The notes beneath the pieces were generated by a model. The model did not search any database and was not told where the DNA came from. It saw only the letters and a list, made by a program, of their open reading frames with translations. From Micavibrio sp. (GTDB lineage Bacteria; Pseudomonadota; Alphaproteobacteria; Micavibrionales; UBA2020): a DNA stretch of 64,000 nt. The stretch is from positions 651,762-715,761 of the forward strand of contig JAPWJZ010000008.1 of the NCBI GenBank assembly GCA_028283745.1, read 5' to 3'. A program made the position numbers and the translations under genes. Of the stretch, positions 35,104 through 43,898 are shown piece after piece (the first letter of the stretch is position 1; each line of letters opens with the position of its first letter).

Positions 35104-36573
35104 ATGACCGCCAGAGTACTCGTCGTCGATGATATTTTGCCAAACGTCAAACTGCTCGAAGCCAAGCTGAGCGGCGAGTATTTTGACGTGATCACCGCGA
35201 CCAGCGGTGCCGAAGGCATCCAGAAGGCGGAAACCCTTTCGCCGGATATTATCCTGCTCGACGTCATGATGCCCGGCATGGACGGGTTTGAAACCTGCCA
35301 GCGTTTGAAGGCGAACCCGCAAACCGCCCATATTCCCGTCGTCATGGTCACCGCGCTGACCGACGCGACCGACCGCGTGCGCGGCCTTGAAGCCGGCGCC
35401 GATGATTTTCTCTCCAAGCCCGTCAACGATATTGCGCTGATGGCGCGCGTGCGCTCGCTTGTGCGCCTGAAAATGACGGTCGACGAATGGCGCATCCGCG
35501 AAAACACCGCCAACCAGTTCGGTTTTGCCGGCAACAAGGGCACCTTCCTGACCGAACCGTCGGAAAAAGCCCGCGTCATGGTGATCGAGGATAAGTCGTT
35601 TGAATCCGAAAAGTTCATCGAAACGCTGAAGCGGGATGACGACACCGTCACTGCCGTCCGCACCGGGGAGCAGGCGATTGCCCTCGCGCAGCAGAACGAC
35701 CTTGATATTATTACCGTCAGCTTAAACCTGCAAAACGAAGACGGTCTTCGTCTTTGCTCGCACCTGCGCTCAAACGAGCGCACGCGCGCCGTGCCGATTT
35801 TGATGGTCGGCGAAGAAACCGATATGAAGCGCATCGCACAAGGCCTCGAGATTGGCGCGCACGACTACATTCTGCGCCCCGTCGACCGTAACGAGCTGCT
35901 GGCCCGCGTGCGCACGCAAATCCGCCGCAAGCGCTACCAGGACCGCCTGCGCACCAACTATGAAACCAGCCTGTCACTCGCCCTGACGGACAGCCTGACC
36001 GGCCTGTTCAACCGCCGCTACCTGATGGTCCACCTTGAAAAGCTCATCAAGAAGAACCTCGAAAGCCAGAAGGCGCTGTGCGTGCTGATGCTGGATATAG
36101 ACCATTTCAAAAAAATCAACGATACCTACGGCCATGCGGTCGGCGACGAAGTGCTGAAGACTTTTGCCGAACGCGTTTCGGCGCGCCTGCGCAGCTTTGA
36201 CCTTGTCGCCCGTCTGGGCGGCGAGGAATTCGTGGTGGTGCTGCCCGACATTTCCATCGACATGGCGCAGCAGGTGGCAGAACGTCTGCGCGTCGGTATC
36301 GCTAAGGATGCCTTCATTACCTCCAGCCCGCACGGCCCCGTGCCGGTCACCGTTTCCATCGGTGCCGCGCTTATTCAGGGCGAGGATATTAAAGTTGAGG
36401 AAGCGCTGCGCCGCGCGGATGACGAGCTGTACCGCGCGAAAGAAGGCGGCCGCAACCGCATCTACTTCGCGGGCTATGGCCACATCACCGCCGGCGTTGC
36501 CGAAACTGCCGACGGCGCGGATGCCGCGGCATCGCCCGAAAACATCAAGGACACCATCCAGAAAATCATCTGA
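35104..36573 (+). CDS. pleD: Two-receiver diguanylate cyclase PleD
   Basis: The 489-residue product has receiver 1 (1-120, phosphoacceptor D53), receiver 2 (about 157-270, where the Asp is replaced by Ser around residue 206) and a GGDEF domain with G-G-E-E-F at 372-376. The I-site R363-S-F-D366 lies exactly five residues before it, so product inhibition is expected. This is the Caulobacter PleD architecture. ATG 35104 is preferred over the longer frame from 35002 because it starts at the receiver. It is downstream of divK. Confidence 0.95.
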   Translation: MTARVLVVDDILPNVKLLEAKLSGEYFDVITATSGAEGIQKAETLSPDIILLDVMMPGMDGFETCQRLKANPQTAHIPVVMVTALTDATDRVRGLEAGADDFLSKPVNDIALMARVRSLVRLKMTVDEWRIRENTANQFGFAGNKGTFLTEPSEKARVMVIEDKSFESEKFIETLKRDDDTVTAVRTGEQAIALAQQNDLDIITVSLNLQNEDGLRLCSHLRSNERTRAVPILMVGEETDMKRIAQGLEIGAHDYILRPVDRNELLARVRTQIRRKRYQDRLRTNYETSLSLALTDSLTGLFNRRYLMVHLEKLIKKNLESQKALCVLMLDIDHFKKINDTYGHAVGDEVLKTFAERVSARLRSFDLVARLGGEEFVVVLPDISIDMAQQVAERLRVGIAKDAFITSSPHGPVPVTVSIGAALIQGEDIKVEEALRRADDELYRAKEGGRNRIYFAGYGHITAGVAETADGADAAASPENIKDTIQKII

Positions 36574-36620
36574 TCCCGGAAGGTTATTTTCAGCCGCCGG
36601 CGGGCATGCAGACAACGAAA

Positions 36621-36650
36621 AAGGGCGGATGAAAACATCCGCCCTTTTTA
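36621..36650 (+). terminator. Bidirectional terminator between pleD and rpmG
   Basis: An 11-bp stem AAGGGCGGATG (36621-36631) and CATCCGCCCTT (36636-36646) with a 4-base loop is flanked by A- and T-runs on both sides. It fits both convergent genes. Confidence 0.88.
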
Positions 36651-36676
36651 ATCCTGTCGAAGTGCCGGGTGATGAA

Positions 36677-36847
36677 TTACTTCATCTTGCCTTCGGTGTA
36701 GTCAACGTGCGCGCGTTTCACGGGGTCAAACTTTTTCAGTTTGAGTTTCTCGGTCGTGTTGCGCGAGTTTTTGCTGGTGAAATAGCAATGGCCGGTGCCG
36801 GCAGAGCTTTCCAGTTTAACGGTCGAACGGGGGCCTTTTTTTGCCAT
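36677..36847 (-). CDS. rpmG: Ribosomal protein bL33
   Basis: The real start is the ATG at 36847, preceded by an AGGATAT site. The 56-residue product begins [12 protein letters not shown] and contains the Y-F-T-S-K-N and [13 protein letters not shown] elements of bL33. The zinc-binding CxxC pairs of some L33 forms are absent (C- form). It binds the 50S subunit near the E site. The short basic gene shares its terminator with pleD. Confidence 0.95.
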   Translation of the reverse strand: MAKKGPRSTVKLESSAGTGHCYFTSKNSRNTTEKLKLKKFDPVKRAHVDYTEGKMK

Positions 36848-37100
36848 GATATCCTGCCTTAAAATTCTTGAACGTTGCGGGCGACAGCCTTGTTCATGGG
36901 TGCGCCACTGAATTCTGTCGAGAGTTGAGAAAATACCCTTTCGTTCCGTAAAGTCAAGAAAAAAGGAGGAAAGCCGCCTATGACTCTGAAAAACCGTGAA
37001 ATTTATTGGTTTTAAGGAGTTTTTTACCACTCCGGCTGTATCATATATACATAATTCGTCCGTCGCCAGACGGAGCCATAGAGGAACGGAGTACAGGGCA

Positions 37101-37484
37101 ATGTCGAAGTTTACCAGCTTTGGGGATGGCGAGAAGTACGGCGACCGCCGCGCGGGCGAGTTTGAATGGTCGGGCGGCACCAGCTTCAGCCCCATCATGA
37201 ACCAGCCCAGCGGCATTGAAAAACAGCTGATCAACGCTGGCATGGACCAGCGCGAAATCAAGGAAACCGCCGTTGCCATCACCACCATGATGGGCCGCAT
37301 GAAAAACGACAGCCTGGAAGACCAGCAGCGCATGGTCAAAACCTTTATGGGCCGTTGCGCGACCACGGAAGCTGTTGCCAATATCACCAAGCTTGCCAAG
37401 GGCGAACCGCTGGAAACCAAGCCCGCCGCCATCAAGCCTGTGGAAGCCAAAGTCACCCAGCGGCCGCCAGCCATGGGGCGGTAA
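37101..37484 (+). CDS. Small hypothetical protein
   Basis: The ATG at 37101 starts a 127-residue soluble product; the longer frame from 36996 runs through promoter-like DNA and is rejected. The N-terminus is rich in Gly, Ser and Phe, and the middle is a helical segment rich in Met (I-T-T-M-M-G-R-M-K). The C-terminus is Pro/Lys-rich and disordered. The 253-base region upstream holds a 6-bp hairpin TCCGTC/GACGGA and an 11-codon reading frame. A terminator follows. No family was recognised. Confidence 0.65.
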   Translation: MSKFTSFGDGEKYGDRRAGEFEWSGGTSFSPIMNQPSGIEKQLINAGMDQREIKETAVAITTMMGRMKNDSLEDQQRMVKTFMGRCATTEAVANITKLAKGEPLETKPAAIKPVEAKVTQRPPAMGR

Positions 37485-37500
37485 AGCGACGCGCATTAAA

Positions 37501-37530
37501 AAAGCCGCCTTGTGACAGGCGGCTTTTTTA
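37501..37530 (+). terminator. Rho-independent terminator
   Basis: AAAGCCGCCT (37501-37510) and AGGCGGCTTT with a 6-base loop is followed by T residues and preceded by A residues. It serves the 37101 gene and possibly the convergent DUF2218 gene. Confidence 0.85.
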
Positions 37531-37552
37531 ATGCTGTGCCGTGAACGAGTCG

Positions 37553-37846
37553 TTACGCCGCGGCTTTCCATTCCACGGTGCCGAAGTCTTCCTTCGTCGC
37601 AAAGCGCTGGAGGTGGTCGATGACGACGGTCTGCATGCGCTCCTGCATCAGGGCGTCCGGCGTTTCGATGCGGATGTGCAGCTGTGCCGGCGTTGCGGTC
37701 AAAAGGCAGCGGCGGTTATCATCAAACGGAATGGTTCCCTGTTCGGGCGTGAAGGTCACGGCGAACTTATGGCTCCAGTGCTTGCAAAGCTGCTGCAGGT
37801 AGCGGCTGGAAAGGGGGGATTCAATCGTGGCTTCGGTAACGGGCAT
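37553..37846 (-). CDS. DUF2218 family protein
   Basis: The 97-residue product has the DUF2218 pattern: an early S-S-R-Y-L-Q-Q-L-C-K-H-W-S-H-K helix, then I-R-I-E-T-P-D, and the final V-I-D-H-L-Q-R-F-A. Members are small alpha/beta proteins of unknown role found near siderophore or metal genes in other bacteria. It is transcribed in the same direction as the ChrR-like gene 62 bases upstream and may be part of its operon. Confidence 0.85.
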   Translation of the reverse strand: MPVTEATIESPLSSRYLQQLCKHWSHKFAVTFTPEQGTIPFDDNRRCLLTATPAQLHIRIETPDALMQERMQTVVIDHLQRFATKEDFGTVEWKAAA

Positions 37847-37908
37847 TTTTTGGTCTCCTCTTATATGGCCATTATGTAGCGCGCAATCGCGGCGCGGCTA
37901 GATGATGC

Positions 37909-38586
37909 TTAAACCTTCAGGAAAAGATTGGTGATGCGCGTGAAGGGGTGCAGGAACTTCAGCGGTGCCTCCGTCAGCGTCAGGCAGACGCAGCCTTCTT
38001 CTTCCGCCGTCGGCTGGTGCTCGATGCGCGCGTCGTGGATGAGGATGATATCGCCCTTCACGTAGCGGCCAATCCCGTCGGTGTAGCTGCCGTGCAGGAC
38101 AAGCGTGATTTCCTTGCCGATGTGGCGGTGGCGCGGGGTTGACTGCATGGGCGCAATTTTAAGCAAACGCAGGCGCTGCATGGCCGGTTCGCGCTGGCGC
38201 ATTTCAAGGTCGATGATGGTGGTGTTGCGCACGGCACGCTGCCAGTCGCCGGACTTGCTGGCGCATACGCTGTGGATCATGGCATAGACGATTTCCGGCA
38301 CGTTCAGCCCTTCGGGCGGCTTCGGCGCTGGCAGGTCCGGCACAGGCTCGATGAAGGATCCTTGCGCAATGCGTTCCATCACGGCATCCATGCAGGCGCT
38401 GGAAACTTCGGCGGGTTCTCCGGCGCACATCAACGATGCGCCCATGGCCTCGAATTCCTCGACCTTGCGGCGGGCGTCGGCATTGAGCGCGACGGCGGCG
38501 GCGACCATCAGGGATTCTTCCTGCGTCACGCGTCCGGCGGCATAGTTCATGAACAACAGCTCGATGGGAGAAAGGGGCGTTGTCAT
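37909..38586 (-). CDS. ChrR-like anti-sigma factor lacking the zinc motif
   Basis: The 225-residue product has a ChrR-type N-terminal anti-sigma domain (1-80) and a C-terminal cupin with H153-x-H155, E159 and H190. In ChrR of Rhodobacter the anti-sigma zinc is bound by His6, His31, Cys35 and Cys38. Here those positions read Ser6, Ala31, Asn35 and Ala38, so the zinc site is lost while the fold seems kept. Start and sigma-factor stop overlap by 4 bases (translational coupling). It probably holds the sigma factor in check and responds to a signal through the cupin. Confidence 0.82.
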   Translation of the reverse strand: MTTPLSPIELLFMNYAAGRVTQEESLMVAAAVALNADARRKVEEFEAMGASLMCAGEPAEVSSACMDAVMERIAQGSFIEPVPDLPAPKPPEGLNVPEIVYAMIHSVCASKSGDWQRAVRNTTIIDLEMRQREPAMQRLRLLKIAPMQSTPRHRHIGKEITLVLHGSYTDGIGRYVKGDIILIHDARIEHQPTAEEEGCVCLTLTEAPLKFLHPFTRITNLFLKV

Positions 38587-39263
38587 TTGTTTTCTCCTTT
38601 CGGGCTCAAAGCGCCGCGCAGCTTATCCATGGCAAGGCGCAGGCGGGATTTCACCGTGCCGAGCGGGATTTTCTTTTCTGCCGAAATATCGGCGTGTGAT
38701 TTGTCATCGAAGAAGGCCATGCGCACCAGCTCCGCCTGTTCGGGGGGCAGGGCGGCCATGGCGGTCGTCAGGCGGTCGACTTCGCTTTCATCCGCATAGG
38801 GCGTTTCCGCGCCTTCGGCGGCAGCGGCCTCTATCGCGGGGTCGTCGGAATTTACCTCGACAAATTTATCGCGGCGCAGCGCGTCGATGCGCTTGTTGCG
38901 GGCGACCGTAAAAATCCACGTGCTGGCGGCGGATTTTTTCGGGTTATAGCTTTTGGCTTTTTCCCAGACGGTGATGAAGGTGTTCTGCACAATTTCTTCG
39001 GCGGCGCTTTCGCTTGCGCCCTGCTTCAGCATGTAGGATTTGACGCGCGGGGCGAAGTAATTGAACAGCGCCACAAAGGCGTCTTTATCCCGCGCCGCGC
39101 CGACGCGTTCTAGCAATACCGCATGGTCTTGCGAGGTATTGGCCGCCACGGGCAAAGTTTTGTGCGGTTTATTCAATGGCATAGGCCTTTTTAGGCGTGG
39201 AATCGCGCCGAAGGCAGAGCCTTCGGATGCCGGCGTGTCTGAAAATGCGGCTGTTGCGATCAT
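38583..39263 (-). CDS. ECF sigma factor (ECF11/RpoE-like)
   Basis: The product has sigma-2 (about 60-125, with D-A-F-V-A-L-F-N-Y-F-A-P-R-V-K) and sigma-4 (about 160-220, with an A-E-L-V-R-M-A-F-F-D helix-turn-helix) domains. A 4-base overlap with a ChrR-like partner identifies an ECF11-type pair, which in Rhodobacter drives the singlet-oxygen response. The ATG at 39263 has an AGAGGA site but lies too close to the promoter -10; the ATG at 39182 would give a 199-residue protein with a leader. Both remain possible. Confidence 0.9.
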   Translation of the reverse strand: MIATAAFSDTPASEGSAFGAIPRLKRPMPLNKPHKTLPVAANTSQDHAVLLERVGAARDKDAFVALFNYFAPRVKSYMLKQGASESAAEEIVQNTFITVWEKAKSYNPKKSAASTWIFTVARNKRIDALRRDKFVEVNSDDPAIEAAAAEGAETPYADESEVDRLTTAMAALPPEQAELVRMAFFDDKSHADISAEKKIPLGTVKSRLRLAMDKLRGALSPKGENK

Positions 39264-39281
39264 ATTCGTTATCCTCTGTCA

Positions 39282-39311
39282 TTTATACGTTTTTTGCTTG
39301 GCTTTGGATCA
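39282..39311 (-). promoter_or_regulatory. ECF11-type promoter of the sigma operon
   Basis: On the minus strand TGATCC (39306-39311), the known -35 element for Rhodobacter RpoE, is followed after 18 bases by TATAAA (39282-39287). This indicates self-activation of the sigma/ChrR operon. Confidence 0.6.
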
Positions 39312-39362
39312 TCTTGGGGCTAACCTGTTCTAAACTTTATCTTTTTCGGAGAGCTTGTCGAT

Positions 39363-39932
39363 ATGACCGTGAAAAAACACCTCGCCGCCGCCGCTTTGGC
39401 GCTCGTGCTTTCTGCCGCCACAACCGGCGCTATGGCCGAAAGCATGGATGTAAAACCGCTGGGCGCTTTCGGCAAATGGGAAGCCGCCTACTGGATGGAA
39501 AACGGCAAGAAGGTTTGCTACATGGCCACCCGCCCGACCGCGACGGACAGCAAAAGCCCCGTCAAGGGCCGCGACCCCGCGTACCTGTTCATCACCCACT
39601 GGCCGGGCGACAGTGAAAAGAACGCCGTGACGATTACCGCCGGGTTTGATTATAAACCAGGCACCAAGGCCGTGGTCGCCATTGGCGGCAAGGTCTTCAA
39701 CATGGCGACAGGGTCAAAAGCCACCGCCAAAAAAGGCGGCGCCGGCACCGATGCGCAAATGGCATGGATGGATGACCAGGTGCGCGAAGATGAGTTGACC
39801 GATTTCATCCAGAAAGAAACCGGCCTGACCGTTAAAAGCACCTCGCGCCGGGGCAACGTGATTACCGACAGCTACAGCCTTGACGGCAGCAGCGAAGCCT
39901 ACAAGGCCATCAGCCGCGAATGCGGGTATTAA
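39363..39932 (+). CDS. Invasion-associated locus B (IalB)-like periplasmic protein
   Basis: The 189-residue product has a signal peptide (A-M-A cleavage near residue 27) and the IalB-type fold: K-K-V-C-Y-M-A-T, V-T-I-T-A-G-F-D-Y and a late S-R-E-C-G-Y. Two cysteines could form a disulfide. IalB homologues are widespread in alphaproteobacteria and not only in pathogens, so invasion is not implied. It lies divergent from the ECF sigma operon, so the two promoters share a 99-base region. A terminator follows. Confidence 0.82.
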   Translation: MTVKKHLAAAALALVLSAATTGAMAESMDVKPLGAFGKWEAAYWMENGKKVCYMATRPTATDSKSPVKGRDPAYLFITHWPGDSEKNAVTITAGFDYKPGTKAVVAIGGKVFNMATGSKATAKKGGAGTDAQMAWMDDQVREDELTDFIQKETGLTVKSTSRRGNVITDSYSLDGSSEAYKAISRECGY

Positions 39933-39964
39933 GGCTTTCACGCCTTAAAAAACGAGCAATAAAA

Positions 39965-39996
39965 AAGGCCGGATGAACAAACATCCGGCCTTTTTC
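39965..39996 (+). terminator. Rho-independent terminator
   Basis: An 11-bp stem AAGGCCGGATG (39965-39975) and CATCCGGCCTT (39982-39992) with a 6-base loop is followed by TTTTC. It ends the ialB-like gene and may serve the convergent lipoprotein gene. Confidence 0.88.
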
Positions 39997-40020
39997 TTGA
40001 AGCTTTGAAGCTTGCCGTGA

Positions 40021-40515
40021 TTAGTTCACGACAGCCCAGGTGCCATCTGCGTTCTGGCAGGCGCGGCCAACGGCCGTCTGTGCCTGGCCATCGATGAAGA
40101 TGGATTGTTTGTATTCGCGGCAGACGCCACCGGTGGAGGCGTTGCGGCCTTCGCGGATGGGGGTCACAGTGCCGCGGTGGCCGGACTCAGGGTTGTTCCA
40201 GCTGATGGTCTGGTTAAGCGGCGCGCCGTAAGCTTGTTCGACGGCTTGCTGGTGTGCAGCGCGGTCAGCCGAGTCAAGCGATTTGCCGATGGAGGAACCG
40301 ACGAACGCGCCAAGCAGGGCGCCGGCGCCAGTCGTCCAAAGACGGCCTGTACCTTTACCGAGTGCCGCACCGCCGAGACCGCCGAGGATCGCGCCGCCGG
40401 CCGTACCGACCGTCTGTTTGGTGCCCATGCCCCAGCTGTTTTCCGAACCATCCTGTGCGCAGCCTGCGAGGGACAGGGAGGCCAAAACGGCCAAAATCAT
40501 AATTTTTTGTTTCAT
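40021..40515 (-). CDS. Glycine-zipper lipoprotein (17 kDa antigen-like)
   Basis: The 164-residue product has a lipobox L-S-L-A-G-C (Cys19), then a glycine-zipper membrane segment (G-G-A-I-L-G-G-L-G-G-A-A-L-G) at about 40-70. A C-terminal domain with C-R-E-Y and R-A-C (possible disulfide) follows. This layout is that of the rickettsial 17 kDa surface antigen family of outer membrane lipoproteins. It is transcribed alone. Confidence 0.88.
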   Translation of the reverse strand: MKQKIMILAVLASLSLAGCAQDGSENSWGMGTKQTVGTAGGAILGGLGGAALGKGTGRLWTTGAGALLGAFVGSSIGKSLDSADRAAHQQAVEQAYGAPLNQTISWNNPESGHRGTVTPIREGRNASTGGVCREYKQSIFIDGQAQTAVGRACQNADGTWAVVN

Positions 40516-40674
40516 AACTCTATTGCCTTTCTTTAGGGGAAACTCGACGGGGCCAGCCCTTCAAGGGAATTGTCTTAGCGGCATATTCCGCTATATATAA
40601 CCTTCTAGCGTTAGTTTTAGTTCACTGCAACTCAAACATTTTTAATGTGGCTGCATAAGTATCACGGATGAACA

Positions 40675-41265
40675 ATGGAAATCCTGCGATCAAAAAACCC
40701 TTTTGAGCTTTTTCAGGAATGGCTGGCGGAAGCTACCGAAGCTGAAGTAAATGACCCCGAAGCAACGGCGCTGGCGACTGTAAATGCCGATGGCCAGCCC
40801 TCCGTCCGCATGGTGCTGATGAAAAAGGCCGACGAACTGGGCTTCCGGTTCTATACAAATATGGAAAGCCGCAAGGGCCGCGAAATTAGCCATAATCCCA
40901 AGGCTGCAATGGTTTTTCACTGGAAGTCGCTGCTGCGCCAGGTGCGCGTAGAAGGCACGGTTGCCGAGCTTCCGGTATGGGAAGCGGATGCGTATTTCCA
41001 CAGCCGCCACCCCTTAAGCCGCCTTGGCGCATGGGCCAGTCACCAGTCGCAGCCGCTGGAAAGCCGCGCCGAATTGGAAGGCCGCGTCCGTGAATACGCC
41101 GAAAAATATAAAGGGCAGGATGTGCCCCGCCCGCCACACTGGAAGGGCTATATATTGCAGCCGCAGAAAATTGAATTCTGGCAGCAGGGTGAAGGCCGGC
41201 TGCACGACCGCTTCGTTTTTGCCAAAACGACGGATGGCTGGGATGTGACCCGGCTTAACCCTTGA
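40675..41265 (+). CDS. pdxH: Pyridoxamine 5'-phosphate oxidase
   Basis: The 196-residue FMN enzyme has the P-S-V-R-M-V-L-M-K strand, the R-K-G-R-E-I-S-H-N motif, the H-S-R-H-P-x-S-R segment that binds PLP phosphate, and the final R-L-x-P. It oxidises pyridoxamine or pyridoxine 5'-phosphate to PLP in vitamin B6 synthesis and salvage. The length is normal for the family. Its neighbours give no extra operon information, since htpG follows 82 bases later. Confidence 0.95.
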   Translation: MEILRSKNPFELFQEWLAEATEAEVNDPEATALATVNADGQPSVRMVLMKKADELGFRFYTNMESRKGREISHNPKAAMVFHWKSLLRQVRVEGTVAELPVWEADAYFHSRHPLSRLGAWASHQSQPLESRAELEGRVREYAEKYKGQDVPRPPHWKGYILQPQKIEFWQQGEGRLHDRFVFAKTTDGWDVTRLNP

Positions 41266-41347
41266 GCGTTACTAAAATGATTTCTAAATTTTCTTAAAAT
41301 ACGTACCAACGTTTATGAACCAACCGTCACGGGAAAGAGAACAAGAC

Positions 41348-43219
41348 ATGTCTGAAGAACGCGAGTTTCAAACCGAAGTCAGCCGCCTGCTGGATATTGT
41401 GGCCAACGCGCTCTATACCGAAAAAGAAATCTTCCTGCGGGAGCTTGTCTCAAACGCGTCCGACGCCTGCGACCGTTTGCGCTATGAAGCGATTGCAAAG
41501 CCCGAGCTGGTCAAGGACGACCCCGAATTCAAAATCCGCGTCAGCTTCGATGCGGATGCGCGCACCGTCACGGTCGAGGACAACGGCATCGGCATGACGC
41601 GCGACGAGCTGGTGCGCAACCTTGGCACTATCGCCCATTCCGGCACGCGCGAATTGCTGAAGGGTATGAACGGCAAGTCGAAGGACGTGAACCTGATCGG
41701 CCAGTTCGGCGTCGGCTTTTACTCCGTCTTCATGATTGCGGATAAAGTGGAGGTCGTCAGCCGCAAGGCGGGGGATGATACGGCGCATGTCTGGTCGTCC
41801 GACGGCAAGGGTAAATACATCATCGACGAAACGCTGAAAGATACGCGCGGCACCGTCATCACCATGCACGTGAAGGATGACGCATCGGAATACCTGCTGG
41901 AAGAGCGTCTCAAGCATATCATCAAGAAATATTCCGACCACATCAACTTCCCCATCGTCATGGGCGGCGGCGCGAATGCGGTGACGGTGAATGCCGGCTC
42001 CGCCCTCTGGATGCGCCCGAAAGCGGACGTGACGGAAGACCAGTACCGCGAATTTTACCGCAGCGTTTCCGGCGGCATGCAGGTCGATGAACCCTGGATG
42101 ACGCTGCACTGGCGCGCCGAGGGCAACTTTGAATACAACAACCTGCTCTTCATCCCCTCGATGAAGCCGTTTGATTTGTACGACCCGCGCCGCCCGCATG
42201 GCGTGAAGCTGTACGTAAAGCGCGTCTTCATTACCGACGGCGTTGAAAACCTGGTGCCGCCGTTCCTGCGCTTTGTGAAGGGCGTGGTCGATTCCGAAGA
42301 CCTGCCGCTCAACATCAGCCGCGAAATGCTGCAGGCAAACCCGGTGATTGGCAAAATGAGCTCCGCCATCACCCGCAAGATTTTGTCGGAGCTGGAAGAC
42401 AAGGCGAAGGAAGACCTGAAGGCTTTCAGCGAGTTCTGGGCGCTGTTCGGCCCGGTCGTCAAGGAAGGCCTTTACGATGCGCATGCGCACCGCGACCAGC
42501 TGTGCCGCGTTGCGCGCTTCTATTCATCCGCCGGTGAAGACCTCGTCTCGCTCGATGAATATGTGGAGCGCTTGAAGGAAGGGCAGGACCAGATTTATTA
42601 CCTCTCCGCCCCGTCCGTCGAAGCCGCGCGCAACAGCCCGCAGCTGGAAGCCTTCCGCGCCAAGGGCGTCGAAGTGCTGTTCATGACCGACACGATTGAT
42701 GAATTCTGGCTGCCCATGCAGGGCGACTACAAGCAGAAGAAGTTCAAGTCCATCACCAAAGGCTCCGCCGACCTTGCCAAAATCAAGTCGGACAAACCCG
42801 CCGACGACAAGCCGGTGGAAGAGGGCGCGAAGGAAAAGACCGACAAGCTGCTCGCCCGCCTGAAAGACATCTTGAAAGACGAAGTGAAGGACGTGACCTT
42901 GTCCGAACGCCTCGTCGACAGCCCCGTCTGCCTCGTGGCGCCGGAAACGGACATGGACATCCACATGCAGCGCATGCTGAAGAAGACCCAAGGCTATGAC
43001 GCCGCAACCCAGCACGTGCTGGAAATCAACGACAAGCACCCCGTCATCACCCAGCTGAAATCCTTCGTCGCGAATGATGTGCAGGACGAACTGGTGAAGG
43101 AAACCGCGCTGCTGCTGCTCGATCAGGCCCGCATCGTCGAAGGCGAACCGCTCAAAAACCCCGGCGACTTCGTCCGCCGCCTCAACCACGCCATCGAAAA
43201 AGGTTTGGTTGTGGGCTAA
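41348..43219 (+). CDS. htpG: Chaperone HtpG (Hsp90)
   Basis: The product is 623 residues from the ATG at 41348; an in-frame ATG at 41315 would add 11 residues not expected in the family. The GHKL ATPase core is visible: S-N-A-S-D-A, D-N-G-I-G-M, T-I-A-H-S-G-T and G-Q-F-G-V-G-F. The middle and C-terminal dimerisation domains follow at normal length. A strong terminator lies just after it. Confidence 0.97.
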   Translation: MSEEREFQTEVSRLLDIVANALYTEKEIFLRELVSNASDACDRLRYEAIAKPELVKDDPEFKIRVSFDADARTVTVEDNGIGMTRDELVRNLGTIAHSGTRELLKGMNGKSKDVNLIGQFGVGFYSVFMIADKVEVVSRKAGDDTAHVWSSDGKGKYIIDETLKDTRGTVITMHVKDDASEYLLEERLKHIIKKYSDHINFPIVMGGGANAVTVNAGSALWMRPKADVTEDQYREFYRSVSGGMQVDEPWMTLHWRAEGNFEYNNLLFIPSMKPFDLYDPRRPHGVKLYVKRVFITDGVENLVPPFLRFVKGVVDSEDLPLNISREMLQANPVIGKMSSAITRKILSELEDKAKEDLKAFSEFWALFGPVVKEGLYDAHAHRDQLCRVARFYSSAGEDLVSLDEYVERLKEGQDQIYYLSAPSVEAARNSPQLEAFRAKGVEVLFMTDTIDEFWLPMQGDYKQKKFKSITKGSADLAKIKSDKPADDKPVEEGAKEKTDKLLARLKDILKDEVKDVTLSERLVDSPVCLVAPETDMDIHMQRMLKKTQGYDAATQHVLEINDKHPVITQLKSFVANDVQDELVKETALLLLDQARIVEGEPLKNPGDFVRRLNHAIEKGLVVG

Positions 43220-43237
43220 CGCCGGCTTTATCGAACC

Positions 43238-43270
43238 AAAGAAAAACCGGGCATTGCCCGGTTTTTCTTT
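43238..43270 (+). terminator. Rho-independent terminator of htpG
   Basis: A 14-bp stem AAAGAAAAACCGGG (43238-43251) pairs with CCCGGTTTTTCTTT (43257-43270) around a 5-base loop. Confidence 0.9.
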
Positions 43271-43293
43271 GTCTGGAATTGTTCGCTGGGAAA

Positions 43294-43743
43294 TTACTGC
43301 GGCTTGCCGTCCATGCGCTTCAGGGTTTTGAGGTCGATGGCGGGAGTTTTCGGTTGCGGTTGCTGTTTGGTGAAGGTCACGTCGCCGGCAGCGGCATCAA
43401 TGAACTTCAGCAGGAAGGGCTCATGCATGACGGCGAGCATGGAGCGAAAGGATTCTTGCTGCCATGTCACGTTGAGGCCGCCGTTTACGGCTTCAACGCC
43501 GGTCACGGAAATTTCAGACGGTGCGCTGCGCTGGCCGGTGAAAATGCCGACCGCGATTTTGCCTTCCGGCAATTGCGGGGCTGCGGGGGCGGGAAAGGTG
43601 TTGCTGAAGGTGGCATCCCACAGCTGCACCCATTCGGCTTGTGTTTTGGCAACGAAGGTTCCGGCATCATGCACGCCGCAATGGCCGCCTTTCCATTCCG
43701 TTTCGGTCGTGGCTGCGGTGAAATCTTTTTTGGGCGTCGACAT
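43294..43743 (-). CDS. PrcB C-terminal-like domain protein (tentative)
   Basis: The ATG at 43743 has an AGGAG site and gives 149 residues; a longer frame to 43782 lacks a site. The product begins in a polar segment and continues with E-W-V-Q-L-W-D and a V-G-I-F-T-G-Q-R-S strand, then V-T-G-V-E-A-V, which resembles the PrcB C-terminal domain seen in protease-associated proteins. No signal peptide is present. The C-terminus is Lys/Pro-rich. Function is unknown, and the gene is convergent with htpG. Confidence 0.6.
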   Translation of the reverse strand: MSTPKKDFTAATTETEWKGGHCGVHDAGTFVAKTQAEWVQLWDATFSNTFPAPAAPQLPEGKIAVGIFTGQRSAPSEISVTGVEAVNGGLNVTWQQESFRSMLAVMHEPFLLKFIDAAAGDVTFTKQQPQPKTPAIDLKTLKRMDGKPQ

Positions 43744-43837
43744 AAATGAATCTCCTGAAAATGGCTTTTGAGCGGGTACCATAATCGCCGCGCAGTATTT
43801 TGTAAATAGCCCTAAAGCGAGCTATAAAAATAAGAAA

Positions 43838-43865
43838 GGGCGGCTTTCATTTAAGAAAGCCGCCC
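43838..43865 (-). terminator. Terminator of the metallopeptidase-like gene
   Basis: A 10-bp stem GGGCGGCTTT (43838-43847) and AAAGCCGCCC (43856-43865) with an 8-base loop is followed on the minus strand by a T-rich stretch. Confidence 0.7.
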
Positions 43866-43898
43866 CTTATTGCGGGAGCAACAGACGCCAAGAAACCC

